DNA of 7,714 nucleotides from a bacterium (GTDB lineage: Bacteria > Krumholzibacteriota > Krumholzibacteria > LZORAL124-64-63): NCBI GenBank assembly GCA_016873405.1, contig VGXH01000076.1, positions 1 through 7,714 on the forward strand. Direction: 5' to 3'. Position numbers and translations under genes: made by a program. This document shows, in pieces, positions 1 to 7,648 of the stretch. Every line of letters starts with the position of its first letter. Within the stretch, counting starts at the first letter, position 1. The notes beneath the pieces were generated by a model that saw nothing but the letters and a program-made list of their open reading frames with translations, did not search any database and had not been told where the DNA came from.

Positions 1-3000
1 GGGGCCTGGAAGACGCAGCGCGGCTTCCGCGTGATCATGGGCGTCACCGGGACCCCGGCCGTCGGCACGACCACCGCCTCCATCGAGGCCTACCTGAACA
101 ACCTGTACAACGGCGCCACGCCCGAGAACCCGGCCCCCAGCTTCGTGCTGTTCGTCGGCGACGTGGCCGAGATGCCCACGTTCCAGGAAGCCGGCGACGC
201 CACCGACCGCCCCTACTGCGCGGTGGACGCCGACCTGGTGCCGGACATGTACTACGGGCGCCTGAGCGCGACGAACCCGACGCAGCTGCAGGCCCAGCTC
301 GACAAGACGATGATGTACGACCAGTTCACGATGCCCGACCCGAGCTACCTCAGCCGCGTGACGATGATCGCCGGCGTGGACGGCACCTTCGCGGCCACCC
401 ACGGCAACGGGCAGATCCTCTACGGCACGAACAACTACTTCAACGCCGCCCACGGCATCACCAGCAACACGTTCCTCTACCCCGCCTCCAGCGGCCCGGT
501 CGAGGCGCAGATCATCCAGTCCGTCAACGACGGCGTGGCCTTCATCAACTACACGGCGCACGGCAGCGAGACCAGCTGGTCCGACCCGGCGATGACGCAG
601 GCCAACATCAACGCCATGACCAACGCCGGCAAGCCGACGCTGGCGGTGGGCAACTGCTGCCTGACCTCGACCTACGACACCGCCGAGTGCTTCGGCGAGA
701 CGTTCCTGCGCGCCGCCAACAAGGGCGCCATCGGCTACATCGGCGGCTCGAACTCCACCTACTGGGACGAGGACTACTGGTGGGGCGTCGGCTTCCACGC
801 CGCCAGCCAGATCGACGGCACCGGCTACCCGATCCTGGCCACCGGCATCGGCGCCTACGACGGCCTGTTCCACGAGACGGGCGAGGCCCCGCACCTGTGG
901 TACGTGACCAACGACGCGCTGGTCTTCAGCGGCAACCTGGCCGTGATGGAGTCCGGTTCGACGCGCACCACCTACTATTGGAACATCTACAACCTGCTGG
1001 GCGACCCGAGCCTCAGCATCTACATGGTCCCGACCGCCAACGCGGTGACGCATCCGTCGACCGTGTTCGTGGGGCAGACCTCGCTGACCGTGGGCGCGGC
1101 CACCGGCAGCTACGTGGGCCTGACGCAGAACGGCGTGCTGATGGGCGCCGGCACGGTGACCGCCAAGGGCGACGTCACCATCACCTACCTCAATCCCTTG
1201 ACCCCCGGCGTGCCGATGAAGCTGGTGGTCACGGCGCAGAACAAGGCGCCCTACATCGCCAACCTGAACGTGATCGTGCCGGCCACGGTCACGATCGACC
1301 CCATGGTCATCGACGTGAACACCCCGACCGCGATCACGGTCACGGTGATGGATGCCGCGGGCACCACGCCGCTGCCGGGCATCTCGGTCTGGGCCGAGGG
1401 CCTCGATTACGCCACGACGCCGGTCCTGACCAACGCCTCAGGCGTGGCCGTCGTCAACGTCGACGTGGCCTACGGCCCGTCGATCGACATCGTGGGCCAG
1501 GACATGGCGGAGACCTACCGCCTGTTCACCGAGCAGGTGACGGTCAACGCCGCCACGCTGACGGCTCCGGACCTGACGGTCACCACGGGTATCGGCCTGA
1601 GCGACGCCTTCGCGCTGAACCTGCCGGGCACGCTGCACGCGACGGTGGGCCAGACGGGCGCGACGCTGTACGCGCGGCTGCCGAACGGCACGCTGCTCGA
1701 GACGACGGCCGCCCAGATGGCGCTGACCCCGACCACGCTGGGCGTGATCGCCGGCACCATCGCCGTGAGCGGCTACAACGTCTATACCGAGAGCTTCAAC
1801 ATCATCGAGGCCTACGGCCAGCTTTCCGGCACCGTGACCGCGGGCGGAGCGCCGATGGTCGGGGTGGTCGTCAGGCTGCTCGACGAGTCGCTGAGCCAGG
1901 TCTTCTCGGTCACCAGCGGCGCCGGCGGCGCCTGGACGGCGCCCGAGGACATCCTGGTCGACGACTACACCCTGGTCGTGGACCATTTCGGATACCTGCA
2001 CTTCGAGACGCCGCTGTTCATCAACTACGGCGCCAACACCTACGACATCGCCTTGACCCCGGCGCCGAGCGGCGTGTTCTCGGGCTTCGTCTACGATTCG
2101 GTCACGAACGACCCCCTCCAGGGCACGATCCGCGTGTACCGGTCGGACAACGGGGCGCTCTTCACCGAGACGACGAGCGCGCCGGACGGCTCGTTCGCGA
2201 CCTCGGCGCTGCCGTACTTCACGTACGACATCCAGGCCCGTGCCTGGCACCACAAGCCGGTCACGATGAGTGTCACGATCGAGGAGCCGGAGACGATCAA
2301 GACGTTCCTGCTGGATCCGACGGCGGGCGACCTGCTCCTGATCGACGACGGCGCCAAGAGCGGCGTGTTCCCCGCCAAGTACGGCGGCAAGGACGGCAAC
2401 GAACTGCTGGCCGAGGCCTACACGGACGAGCCGGCCAAGAGCGCCGCGCAGATGCTGCTGGACCTCGAGAACATGGGCTACTCGGTGACGCTGGTGACCG
2501 ACACCGCCGCCGATCCTGCCTCGTTCGTCAACTACGACGTGGTGATCCTGGCCTGCGGCAATAACCTCAGCACGCTGTCCAACGCCACGCTGAAGGCCGG
2601 CCTGGTGGCCTTCGCGCAGGCGGGCGGGCACATCCTGCTGGAGGGCGGCGAACTGGGCTACGACCAGTACGGCGACGCCAACTTCGCCACCCACGTCATG
2701 CACACCAACGACTGGAACGCCGACAGCGCGGGCACCATCACGGTGAACGACGCGTCGGCCTACATACTCAACCACCCGAACAACGCCGCCGTGCCGCTGG
2801 GTCTGACCTACGTCGGTTGGGGCGACAGCGACGCGATGGCCCCCATGGCCGGCGCGGCGCGCCCGCTGAGCTGGTCCAACTACGCCAGCGACGCCAGCGT
2901 CATCACCTACGACCCGAACCCGGCCCCCGAGGGCGGCCAGATCGTGTTCTTCTGCTTCAACTACCTGGCGGCGGCCGCGGGTCGTTACCAGCTGCTCGAG

Positions 3001-3972
3001 AACGCGATGCAGTGGCTGACCACGCCCGAGATCGGTTCCTGCACGGTGAGCGGCCGCGCGCTTCTGGCCGGCCAGTCCAACCACGGGGGCACCACGATCA
3101 CGGCGACGCCCAACGGTGGCACGACGACGACGGCGGCCGACGGCTCGTACACGCTGCCGGGCCTGTTCGCCGGCACCTACACGATCCGCGCGACGCGCAC
3201 CGGCTGGGCCGGACCTGAGGTCCAGGTCACGCTGGTCAACGGCGAGGTCCGCACCGGCGTCAACTTCACGCTGAATTCGACCCTGCAACTGGACCAGTGC
3301 CTGTCCCCGGGCCTGGCCATCACCGACTACTCGACCGTCAACAGCGACATGGTGGTCGCCACCAACGGCGTCGTCGGTTCGGTGCAGGTGTACCTGAACA
3401 TCACCCACACCTTCCAGGGCGATCTGCTGGTCAGCCTCCGCTCGCCGAGCGGCACGGTCGTGCGCCTGCACAACCGGACCGGCGGCGGCACGGACAACAT
3501 CAAACGCTGGTACCCCAGCCCGCTGACCCCGGCCGACCCGCTGACCGCCTTCGCCGGCCAGCCCCTGAACGGCACGTGGCGCCTGTCGGTGGCCGACCAG
3601 GCCGGCGGTGACGTCGGCACGCTGGTGCAGTGGTGCCTGCGGGTCATCTACGCGCCGCCGTACGTGTCGGGAGTGGACGAAGATGCGGTGCCGACCGTGA
3701 TGGCGCTGCGCGGCAACTACCCCAACCCGTTCAACCCGGCCACGAACATCAAGTTCGACCTGCCGGCGCGCGGCCACGTCAGACTGCAGGTCTTCGACGT
3801 GGCGGGCCGGCTGGTGCGGACCCTGGTGGACGAGACCCTCGCGGCCGCGACCCACACCGTCGCCTGGAACGGCGTGGACGACAGCGGTCGCCAGGTGTCC
3901 AGCGGCGCATACTATGCGCGGCTGACCAGCGCCGGCGGCACGTCGACGGCGAAGATGCTGCTTCTGAAGTAG
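1..3972 (+). CDS. Gingipain-type (C25) secreted cysteine peptidase, modular, 5' partial
   Basis: Exported cysteine endopeptidase, cut at its 5' end. The frame is open from base 1 and the homology already runs there (AWKTQRGF), so the GTG at 31 is not the true start. Residue numbers below count from that GTG. The C25 catalytic domain reaches about residue 333. It has catalytic His177 in NYTAHGSETSW and Cys210 in AVGNCCLTSTYD, 33 residues apart as His211 and Cys244 are in RgpB, and it closes with LLGDPSLSIY. Next come a gingipain-type Ig domain (~334-418), beta-sandwich modules (~418-595), two carboxypeptidase-regulatory-like repeats (~596-678, ~680-765), a glutamine-amidotransferase-like fold (~766-997), a third regulatory-like repeat (~1002-1083), a P/proprotein-convertase domain (~1095-1206) and a FlgD-like sorting domain (1229-1313). 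Signal peptide, propeptide and roughly the first 25-30 residues of the catalytic domain are missing by family comparison. Secretion by a type IX-like system is inferred. Substrate preference cannot be read from the sequence. Confidence 0.93.
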   Translation, partial: GAWKTQRGFRVIMGVTGTPAVGTTTASIEAYLNNLYNGATPENPAPSFVLFVGDVAEMPTFQEAGDATDRPYCAVDADLVPDMYYGRLSATNPTQLQAQLDKTMMYDQFTMPDPSYLSRVTMIAGVDGTFAATHGNGQILYGTNNYFNAAHGITSNTFLYPASSGPVEAQIIQSVNDGVAFINYTAHGSETSWSDPAMTQANINAMTNAGKPTLAVGNCCLTSTYDTAECFGETFLRAANKGAIGYIGGSNSTYWDEDYWWGVGFHAASQIDGTGYPILATGIGAYDGLFHETGEAPHLWYVTNDALVFSGNLAVMESGSTRTTYYWNIYNLLGDPSLSIYMVPTANAVTHPSTVFVGQTSLTVGAATGSYVGLTQNGVLMGAGTVTAKGDVTITYLNPLTPGVPMKLVVTAQNKAPYIANLNVIVPATVTIDPMVIDVNTPTAITVTVMDAAGTTPLPGISVWAEGLDYATTPVLTNASGVAVVNVDVAYGPSIDIVGQDMAETYRLFTEQVTVNAATLTAPDLTVTTGIGLSDAFALNLPGTLHATVGQTGATLYARLPNGTLLETTAAQMALTPTTLGVIAGTIAVSGYNVYTESFNIIEAYGQLSGTVTAGGAPMVGVVVRLLDESLSQVFSVTSGAGGAWTAPEDILVDDYTLVVDHFGYLHFETPLFINYGANTYDIALTPAPSGVFSGFVYDSVTNDPLQGTIRVYRSDNGALFTETTSAPDGSFATSALPYFTYDIQARAWHHKPVTMSVTIEEPETIKTFLLDPTAGDLLLIDDGAKSGVFPAKYGGKDGNELLAEAYTDEPAKSAAQMLLDLENMGYSVTLVTDTAADPASFVNYDVVILACGNNLSTLSNATLKAGLVAFAQAGGHILLEGGELGYDQYGDANFATHVMHTNDWNADSAGTITVNDASAYILNHPNNAAVPLGLTYVGWGDSDAMAPMAGAARPLSWSNYASDASVITYDPNPAPEGGQIVFFCFNYLAAAAGRYQLLENAMQWLTTPEIGSCTVSGRALLAGQSNHGGTTITATPNGGTTTTAADGSYTLPGLFAGTYTIRATRTGWAGPEVQVTLVNGEVRTGVNFTLNSTLQLDQCLSPGLAITDYSTVNSDMVVATNGVVGSVQVYLNITHTFQGDLLVSLRSPSGTVVRLHNRTGGGTDNIKRWYPSPLTPADPLTAFAGQPLNGTWRLSVADQAGGDVGTLVQWCLRVIYAPPYVSGVDEDAVPTVMALRGNYPNPFNPATNIKFDLPARGHVRLQVFDVAGRLVRTLVDETLAAATHTVAWNGVDDSGRQVSSGAYYARLTSAGGTSTAKMLLLK

Positions 3973-3996
3973 CGCTTCCCCGCCACGAGCCCGCGA

Positions 3997-4034
3997 AGCG
4001 GAGCGGCGGCCCTCGGGCCGCCGCTCCCGCTTTT
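3997..4034 (+). terminator. Rho-independent terminator of the C25 peptidase gene
   Basis: A 12-base arm GAGCGGCGGCCC (4001-4012) pairs with GGGCCGCCGCTC (4015-4026), closing on a CTCG loop. The outer AGCG/CGCT bases extend the stem past a small bulge. A TTTT run follows at 4031-4034, 24 bases after the stop codon begins to be cleared. There is no matching A-run on the left, so it works as a plus-strand terminator only. It isolates the peptidase gene from the SPFH gene. Confidence 0.85.
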
Positions 4035-4061
4035 CGGTCCCGGCGCCGGCGTTGCGATTCA

Positions 4062-4078
4062 ACTCCATGTCCTGGAGT
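4062..4078. repeat. Short inverted repeat ACTCCA-N5-TGGAGT
   Basis: ACTCCA (4062-4067) and TGGAGT (4073-4078) flank TGTCC. It lies about 60 bases upstream of the candidate promoter of the SPFH gene and downstream of the terminator. It could be an operator or chance; nothing else in the window repeats it. Confidence 0.3.
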
Positions 4079-4135
4079 GCGTTAGGGGATTCGAGGATCA
4101 TCCGGCATTTTCCTCTGGCGCGTTCGGTATCTTTG

Positions 4136-4144
4136 TGATATCAT
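4136..4144 (+). promoter_or_regulatory. Candidate extended -10 promoter for the SPFH-RHH unit
   Basis: TGATATCAT reads as TGn followed by TATCAT, five of six matches to the -10 consensus with an extended -10 TG. It lies in the only AT-rich patch of this intergenic region, about 50 bases before the start codon. No good -35 hexamer is visible at 17 bases (TGGCGC), which extended -10 promoters tolerate. It follows the terminator of the upstream gene, so a promoter is needed here. Confidence 0.42.
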
Positions 4145-4182
4145 TCCGACATCAACCGCTGTTCACCTGATCCCCGCCGCCC

Positions 4183-4188
4183 GGGAGG
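4183..4188 (+). promoter_or_regulatory. Ribosome binding site GGGAGG of the SPFH gene
   Basis: GGGAGG ends six bases before the ATG at 4195. This strong Shine-Dalgarno site fixes the start codon. Confidence 0.75.
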
Positions 4189-4194
4189 CTGTCG

Positions 4195-5061
4195 ATGCAC
4201 AAGGAAAAACCGGTCAACACGATGTCCGGCTGGATGCCGCTGTTCATCCTGCTGGTCCTGCTCGTCGGCTCGGTCTGGCTGCTGATCGCTTCGCTGGTGG
4301 GGCGCAACGTGCCGGGGATCATCGGCGCGGCCGTCACGCTGGTGGTCGCGCTGTTCCTGCTGCCGGGGCTGTTCGTGGTCAACCCGAACGAGGCGGTCGC
4401 GCTGCTGCTGTTCGGCGACTACCGCGGCACGTCGCGGCAGGGCGGCCTGCGCTACACGAACCCGTTCTTCACGCGGATGAAGCTCTCGCTGAAGGCCCGT
4501 AACCTCAACGGCGAACGGCTGAAGGTCAACGACCTGTCCGGCAACCCGATCGAGATCGCGGCGGTGGTCGTCTGGCGCGTGCACGACACGGCCGAGGCGC
4601 TGTTCGAGGTCGACAACTACGAGTCGTACGTGAAGATCCAGAGCGAGTCGGCGGTCAGGCACCTGGCCAGCGCCTATCCCTACGACGCCGGCGACGACGT
4701 GGTCAGCCTGCGCGGCGCCACCGACGACGTGAGCGAGCACCTCAAGCGCGAACTGCAGGAGCGCCTGGGCAAGGCCGGCGTCGAGGTCATCGAGGCGAGG
4801 CTGGCCCACCTGGCCTACGCGCCGGAGATCGCCCACGCCATGCTGCAGCGGCAGCAGGCCAGCGCCGTGGTGGCGGCCCGCAAGACGATCGTCGAGGGCG
4901 CCGTCGGCATGGTCGAGATGGCGCTGCAGGAACTGGGTTCGCGCGACCTCGTCCACCTGGACGACGAGCGCAAGGCGGCGATGGTCAGCAACCTCTTGGT
5001 CGTGCTGTGCAGCGAGCACGCGGCGCAGCCGGTGCTGAACACCGGCACGCTGTACACGTGA
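4195..5061 (+). CDS. SPFH/band-7 domain membrane protein
   Basis: Membrane-anchored member of the SPFH (stomatin, prohibitin, flotillin, HflK/C) superfamily, 288 residues. Two hydrophobic segments come first (about 14-35 and 39-60). They are followed by the SPFH domain from about residue 61: [17 protein letters not shown], then GLRYTNPFF, then the [19 protein letters not shown] core and VVVWRVHD, then [14 protein letters not shown]. An [21 protein letters not shown] segment leads to a helical C-terminal part (about 210-275). The two-segment N-terminus and the length fit bacterial SPFH proteins of the slipin-like type rather than flotillins, which have long coiled coils. SPFH proteins usually oligomerise and scaffold membrane microdomains or control proteases; the exact role here is unknown. 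The stop is one base before the small ribbon-helix-helix gene, so the two are almost certainly co-translated. Confidence 0.93.
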   Translation: MHKEKPVNTMSGWMPLFILLVLLVGSVWLLIASLVGRNVPGIIGAAVTLVVALFLLPGLFVVNPNEAVALLLFGDYRGTSRQGGLRYTNPFFTRMKLSLKARNLNGERLKVNDLSGNPIEIAAVVVWRVHDTAEALFEVDNYESYVKIQSESAVRHLASAYPYDAGDDVVSLRGATDDVSEHLKRELQERLGKAGVEVIEARLAHLAYAPEIAHAMLQRQQASAVVAARKTIVEGAVGMVEMALQELGSRDLVHLDDERKAAMVSNLLVVLCSEHAAQPVLNTGTLYT

Positions 5062-5062
5062 G

Positions 5063-5260
5063 ATGAGCGAGAAGAAGGCATTCCCGCTGCGGCTCGGCCC
5101 GGAGCTCTACGAGGAGATCCGGCGCTGGGCCGAGGCGGACCTGCGCAGCGTCAACGCGCAGATCGAGTTCCTGCTCCGGGAAGCGGTCGCGCGGCGGCGA
5201 GGCGCGCGTCCCGGCGGTCCCCCGCCGACCGAGCCCCGCGCGGATCCGGCCGCGGACTGA
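5063..5260 (+). CDS. Small Arc-like ribbon-helix-helix protein paired with SPFH
   Basis: A 65-residue protein with a ribbon-helix-helix pattern: a strand at KKAFPLRL (4-11), helix A at [15 protein letters not shown] (13-27) and helix B at [17 protein letters not shown] (29-45). A Pro/Ala-rich acidic tail without predicted structure follows. RHH proteins of this size normally dimerise and bind DNA through the strand, where Lys4, Lys5 and Arg10 would be the polar residues. The ATG follows the SPFH stop with one base between (TGA-G-ATG) and has no Shine-Dalgarno of its own, so translation depends on the upstream gene. From memory, similar small proteins with a [16 protein letters not shown] helix sit next to SPFH genes in other bacteria and are often labelled hypothetical or Arc-family. 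No toxin gene is adjacent, so an antitoxin role is not supported. Confidence 0.85.
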   Translation: MSEKKAFPLRLGPELYEEIRRWAEADLRSVNAQIEFLLREAVARRRGARPGGPPPTEPRADPAAD

Positions 5261-5284
5261 GGTCGTCCGTCGCCGTCGGGTGGT

Positions 5285-5294
5285 CGGCCGGCCG
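5285..5294. repeat. GC palindrome between convergent genes
   Basis: CGGCCGGCCG is a perfect 10-base palindrome in the 35-base gap between the converging RHH gene and the minus-strand membrane-protein gene. It has no T-run on either side, so it is not a convincing intrinsic terminator. It may be chance in GC-rich DNA. Confidence 0.25.
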
Positions 5295-5295
5295 G

Positions 5296-5991
5296 TCACC
5301 GCGGCGGCGGCGGATTCGCGCCGGCAGCGTCGTCGATGAAGATCAGCTCCACGGGATTCGTCTCCTGTGTCCAGCCGGCGGCCAGGCGCTCCCGCAGCGG
5401 CTCCAGCCTCGCGGCTGCGTCCGGGCCGACCCCGCCGCGCCACAGCTCCCGTCGCCGCTCGAAGCGCCCGTCGTCGGCCCGACGGGCCGCCTGGTCGTCG
5501 CCCTCGCCCCCCGCCTGCCTGCCCGCCGCCGCGTCGTGCCCCAGCCAGCCGTGGTAGACCAGCCCGTACAGCCACTCGTACTCGCCCGGCCCCATGCCGA
5601 CCGCCCGCAGCGCCTCGTTGCGCGCCAGCCAGAAGCCGGCCAGCACGCGCGCCAGATCGCTGGCGTCGCCGGCGCGCAGGAACCAGTTGCCGCCGCCACG
5701 ACTCGCGAAGGCGCGGTTCTCCGCGGCCAGGCGCTCGCGCCAGCCGGCCAGTTCCTCTCGGACGCCCGCGAACGCCTCCAGGCGCGCCGTTTCCGGCGCG
5801 CCGCCGACCGGCGGCTCCCAGGCGCCGGGCAGTGCCGTGGCGGTCACCAGTTCCTTCTCGCTGGCCTGCACCTTCTTGTACTCGCGCGAGAGCTGCGTGG
5901 AATACCAGGTCAGGCCGCCGGCCACCGCCACCGCGCCCAGGATCAGCACGCCGCAGCCGATCCCCGCCAGCTTCTTCCCGCTCACCGCCAT
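5296..5991 (-). CDS. Single-pass membrane protein of unknown function
   Basis: I do not recognise a named family for this 231-residue protein. A short basic N-terminus (MAVSGKK) precedes one hydrophobic segment (about 8-29, GIGCGVLILGAVAVAGG). The positive-inside rule places the rest outside the cytoplasm. A helical region follows (65-130; charged, with LEAFAGVREELAGWRERLAA), then an aromatic block GPGEYEWLYGLVYHGWLG (134-151) that looks like the conserved core. A low-complexity Gly/Asp/Arg stretch (155-180), another helix (180-207) and a Pro-rich end come last. Cys13 lies inside the membrane segment and is not a clear lipobox. The start is fixed by AGGAGG five bases before ATG. The gene begins nine bases after the stop of the sigma54 regulator, with the ribosome site overlapping that stop, so both share one transcript. 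A sensory or envelope-stress partner is possible but unsupported. Confidence 0.8.
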   Translation of the reverse strand: MAVSGKKLAGIGCGVLILGAVAVAGGLTWYSTQLSREYKKVQASEKELVTATALPGAWEPPVGGAPETARLEAFAGVREELAGWRERLAAENRAFASRGGGNWFLRAGDASDLARVLAGFWLARNEALRAVGMGPGEYEWLYGLVYHGWLGHDAAAGRQAGGEGDDQAARRADDGRFERRRELWRGGVGPDAAARLEPLRERLAAGWTQETNPVELIFIDDAAGANPPPPR

Positions 5992-5996
5992 GGCGG

Positions 5997-6000
5997 CCTC

Positions 6001-6002
<2 letters not shown>
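5997..6002 (-). promoter_or_regulatory. Ribosome binding site AGGAGG overlapping the upstream stop codon
   Basis: On the minus strand, TAGGAGG joins the TAG stop of the regulator gene to a perfect AGGAGG, five bases before the membrane-protein ATG. It decides the start at 5991 and suggests translational coupling. Confidence 0.75.
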
Positions 6003-7380
<1,378 letters not shown>

Positions 7381-7385
7381 GGCAT

Positions 7386-7391
7386 CCCTCC
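7386..7391 (-). promoter_or_regulatory. Ribosome binding site GGAGGG fixing the GTG start
   Basis: Read on the minus strand, GGAGGG is followed by ATGCC and then GTG. The ATG inside this spacer is in another frame, so the in-frame GTG at 7380 is the start. The first base of this site is also the edge of the palindrome at 7391-7403. Confidence 0.75.
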
Positions 7392-7403
7392 GTTGCTGCA
7401 ACG
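7391..7403. promoter_or_regulatory. Candidate operator, perfect palindrome CGTTGC-T-GCAACG
   Basis: A 13-base perfect palindrome sits between the candidate -10 and the ribosome site of the sigma54 regulator gene, where a bound protein would block its transcription or translation start. Its right half GCAACGAT recurs at 7412-7419 and a close copy GCAACAT at 7430-7436. The divergent regulator with its Fis-type HTH is the obvious binder; this is inference. Confidence 0.5.
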
Positions 7404-7436
7404 ATAATGTAGCAACGATTCTGATGCGCGCAACAT
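7398..7436. repeat. Three direct GCAAC repeats (candidate activator sites)
   Basis: GCAACGAT at 7398-7405, an identical GCAACGAT at 7412-7419 and GCAACAT at 7430-7436, with start-to-start steps of 14 and 18 bases. They lie about 120-160 bases upstream of the -24/-12 promoter of the thioredoxin gene, a usual place for enhancer-type sites. They could serve both autoregulation and thioredoxin activation. Confidence 0.45.
7404..7433 (-). promoter_or_regulatory. Candidate sigma70-type promoter of the regulator operon
   Basis: On the minus strand, TTGCGC (7428-7433) and CATTAT (7404-7409) are separated by 18 bases. The -10 is a fair match; the -35 keeps only the TTG. Transcription would start within the 13-base palindrome, leaving a leader of roughly 20 bases. 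The GCAAC repeats overlap both elements. Confidence 0.35.
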
Positions 7437-7458
7437 CTGCGCGTTGGCGGGACCGCCG

Positions 7459-7474
7459 CCGCTCGCGCGAGCGG
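7459..7474. repeat. Perfect 16-base GC palindrome
   Basis: CCGCTCGCGCGAGCGG is fully self-complementary. It lies between the half-site cluster and the AT-rich tract of the divergent control region. No T-run follows. It could be a protein site or a cruciform-prone segment; background GC makes chance matches more likely. Confidence 0.35.
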
Positions 7475-7486
7475 GCGCCCCGGTTT

Positions 7487-7521
7487 GGATTTATCTGATT
7501 GTAAAATAATATTTTAATGAC
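7487..7521. promoter_or_regulatory. AT-rich tract with palindrome, possible DNA-bending site
   Basis: This is the most AT-rich stretch of the window. It includes TAAAATA-A-TATTTTA (7502-7516), a perfect 15-base palindrome with a single central base. The minus strand also reads AATCAG (7495-7500), the left half of an IHF site, but the right half does not fit. Its place between the candidate activator sites and the -24/-12 promoter is where bending commonly helps sigma54 activators contact polymerase. Confidence 0.4.
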
Positions 7522-7554
7522 ATCGACGCCGCAGTCGCGCCCGGCGCGCCCGAT

Positions 7555-7570
7555 GGGCACGCGTCCTGCG
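7555..7570 (+). promoter_or_regulatory. Sigma54 (-24/-12) promoter of the thioredoxin gene
   Basis: GGGCACGCGTCCTGCG matches TGGCACG-N4-TTGCA with the invariant GG (7556-7557) and GC (7568-7569) exactly ten bases apart and GGCACG fully conserved. The mismatches are the first T, the first T of TTGC and the last A. Transcription would begin near 7580, giving a leader of about 70 bases before the thioredoxin ATG. The divergent sigma54 activator next door strengthens the call. Confidence 0.65.
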
Positions 7571-7587
7571 TAAGTCGGCCCGAGCAT

Positions 7588-7597
7588 GTTGCACAAC
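7588..7597. repeat. GTTG-CA-CAAC inverted repeat in the thioredoxin leader
   Basis: GTTG and CAAC arms separated by CA, just downstream of the predicted sigma54 start. It resembles the GTTGC/GCAAC half-sites near the regulator gene but with different spacing. Confidence 0.3.
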
Positions 7598-7632
7598 CCC
7601 GGAGGGCGGCGGCACCGCGGCCGCCACAGACC

Positions 7633-7638
7633 AAGGAG
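7633..7638 (+). promoter_or_regulatory. Ribosome binding site AAGGAG of the thioredoxin gene
   Basis: AAGGAG lies ten bases before the ATG at 7649, slightly long but the best site present. It favours 7649 over the in-frame ATG at 7586, which has no such site. Confidence 0.6.
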
Positions 7639-7648
7639 AGCGATCGAC

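Noticed and set aside
1438..4101. Long minus-strand open frame (887 codons) opposite the peptidase gene
   Set aside because: Arg/Gly/Val/His-rich, low-complexity translation typical of the antisense of a GC-rich gene. It lies fully opposite a gene with clear domains and catalytic residues.
4115..4130. Sigma54 promoter upstream of the SPFH gene (TGGCGCG)
   Set aside because: The GG is not followed by GC at ten bases (AT instead), so the core spacing rule fails.
5063..5991. Toxin-antitoxin pair formed by the RHH protein and a neighbour
   Set aside because: The RHH gene pairs with SPFH on its own strand. The next gene is convergent and encodes a membrane protein unlike known toxins.
7586..7648. 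Upstream in-frame ATG adding 21 residues to thioredoxin
   Set aside because: The extension is Arg/His/Gly-rich, lacks a ribosome site and has no counterpart in thioredoxins. The ATG at 7649 has AAGGAG and gives the normal N-terminus.
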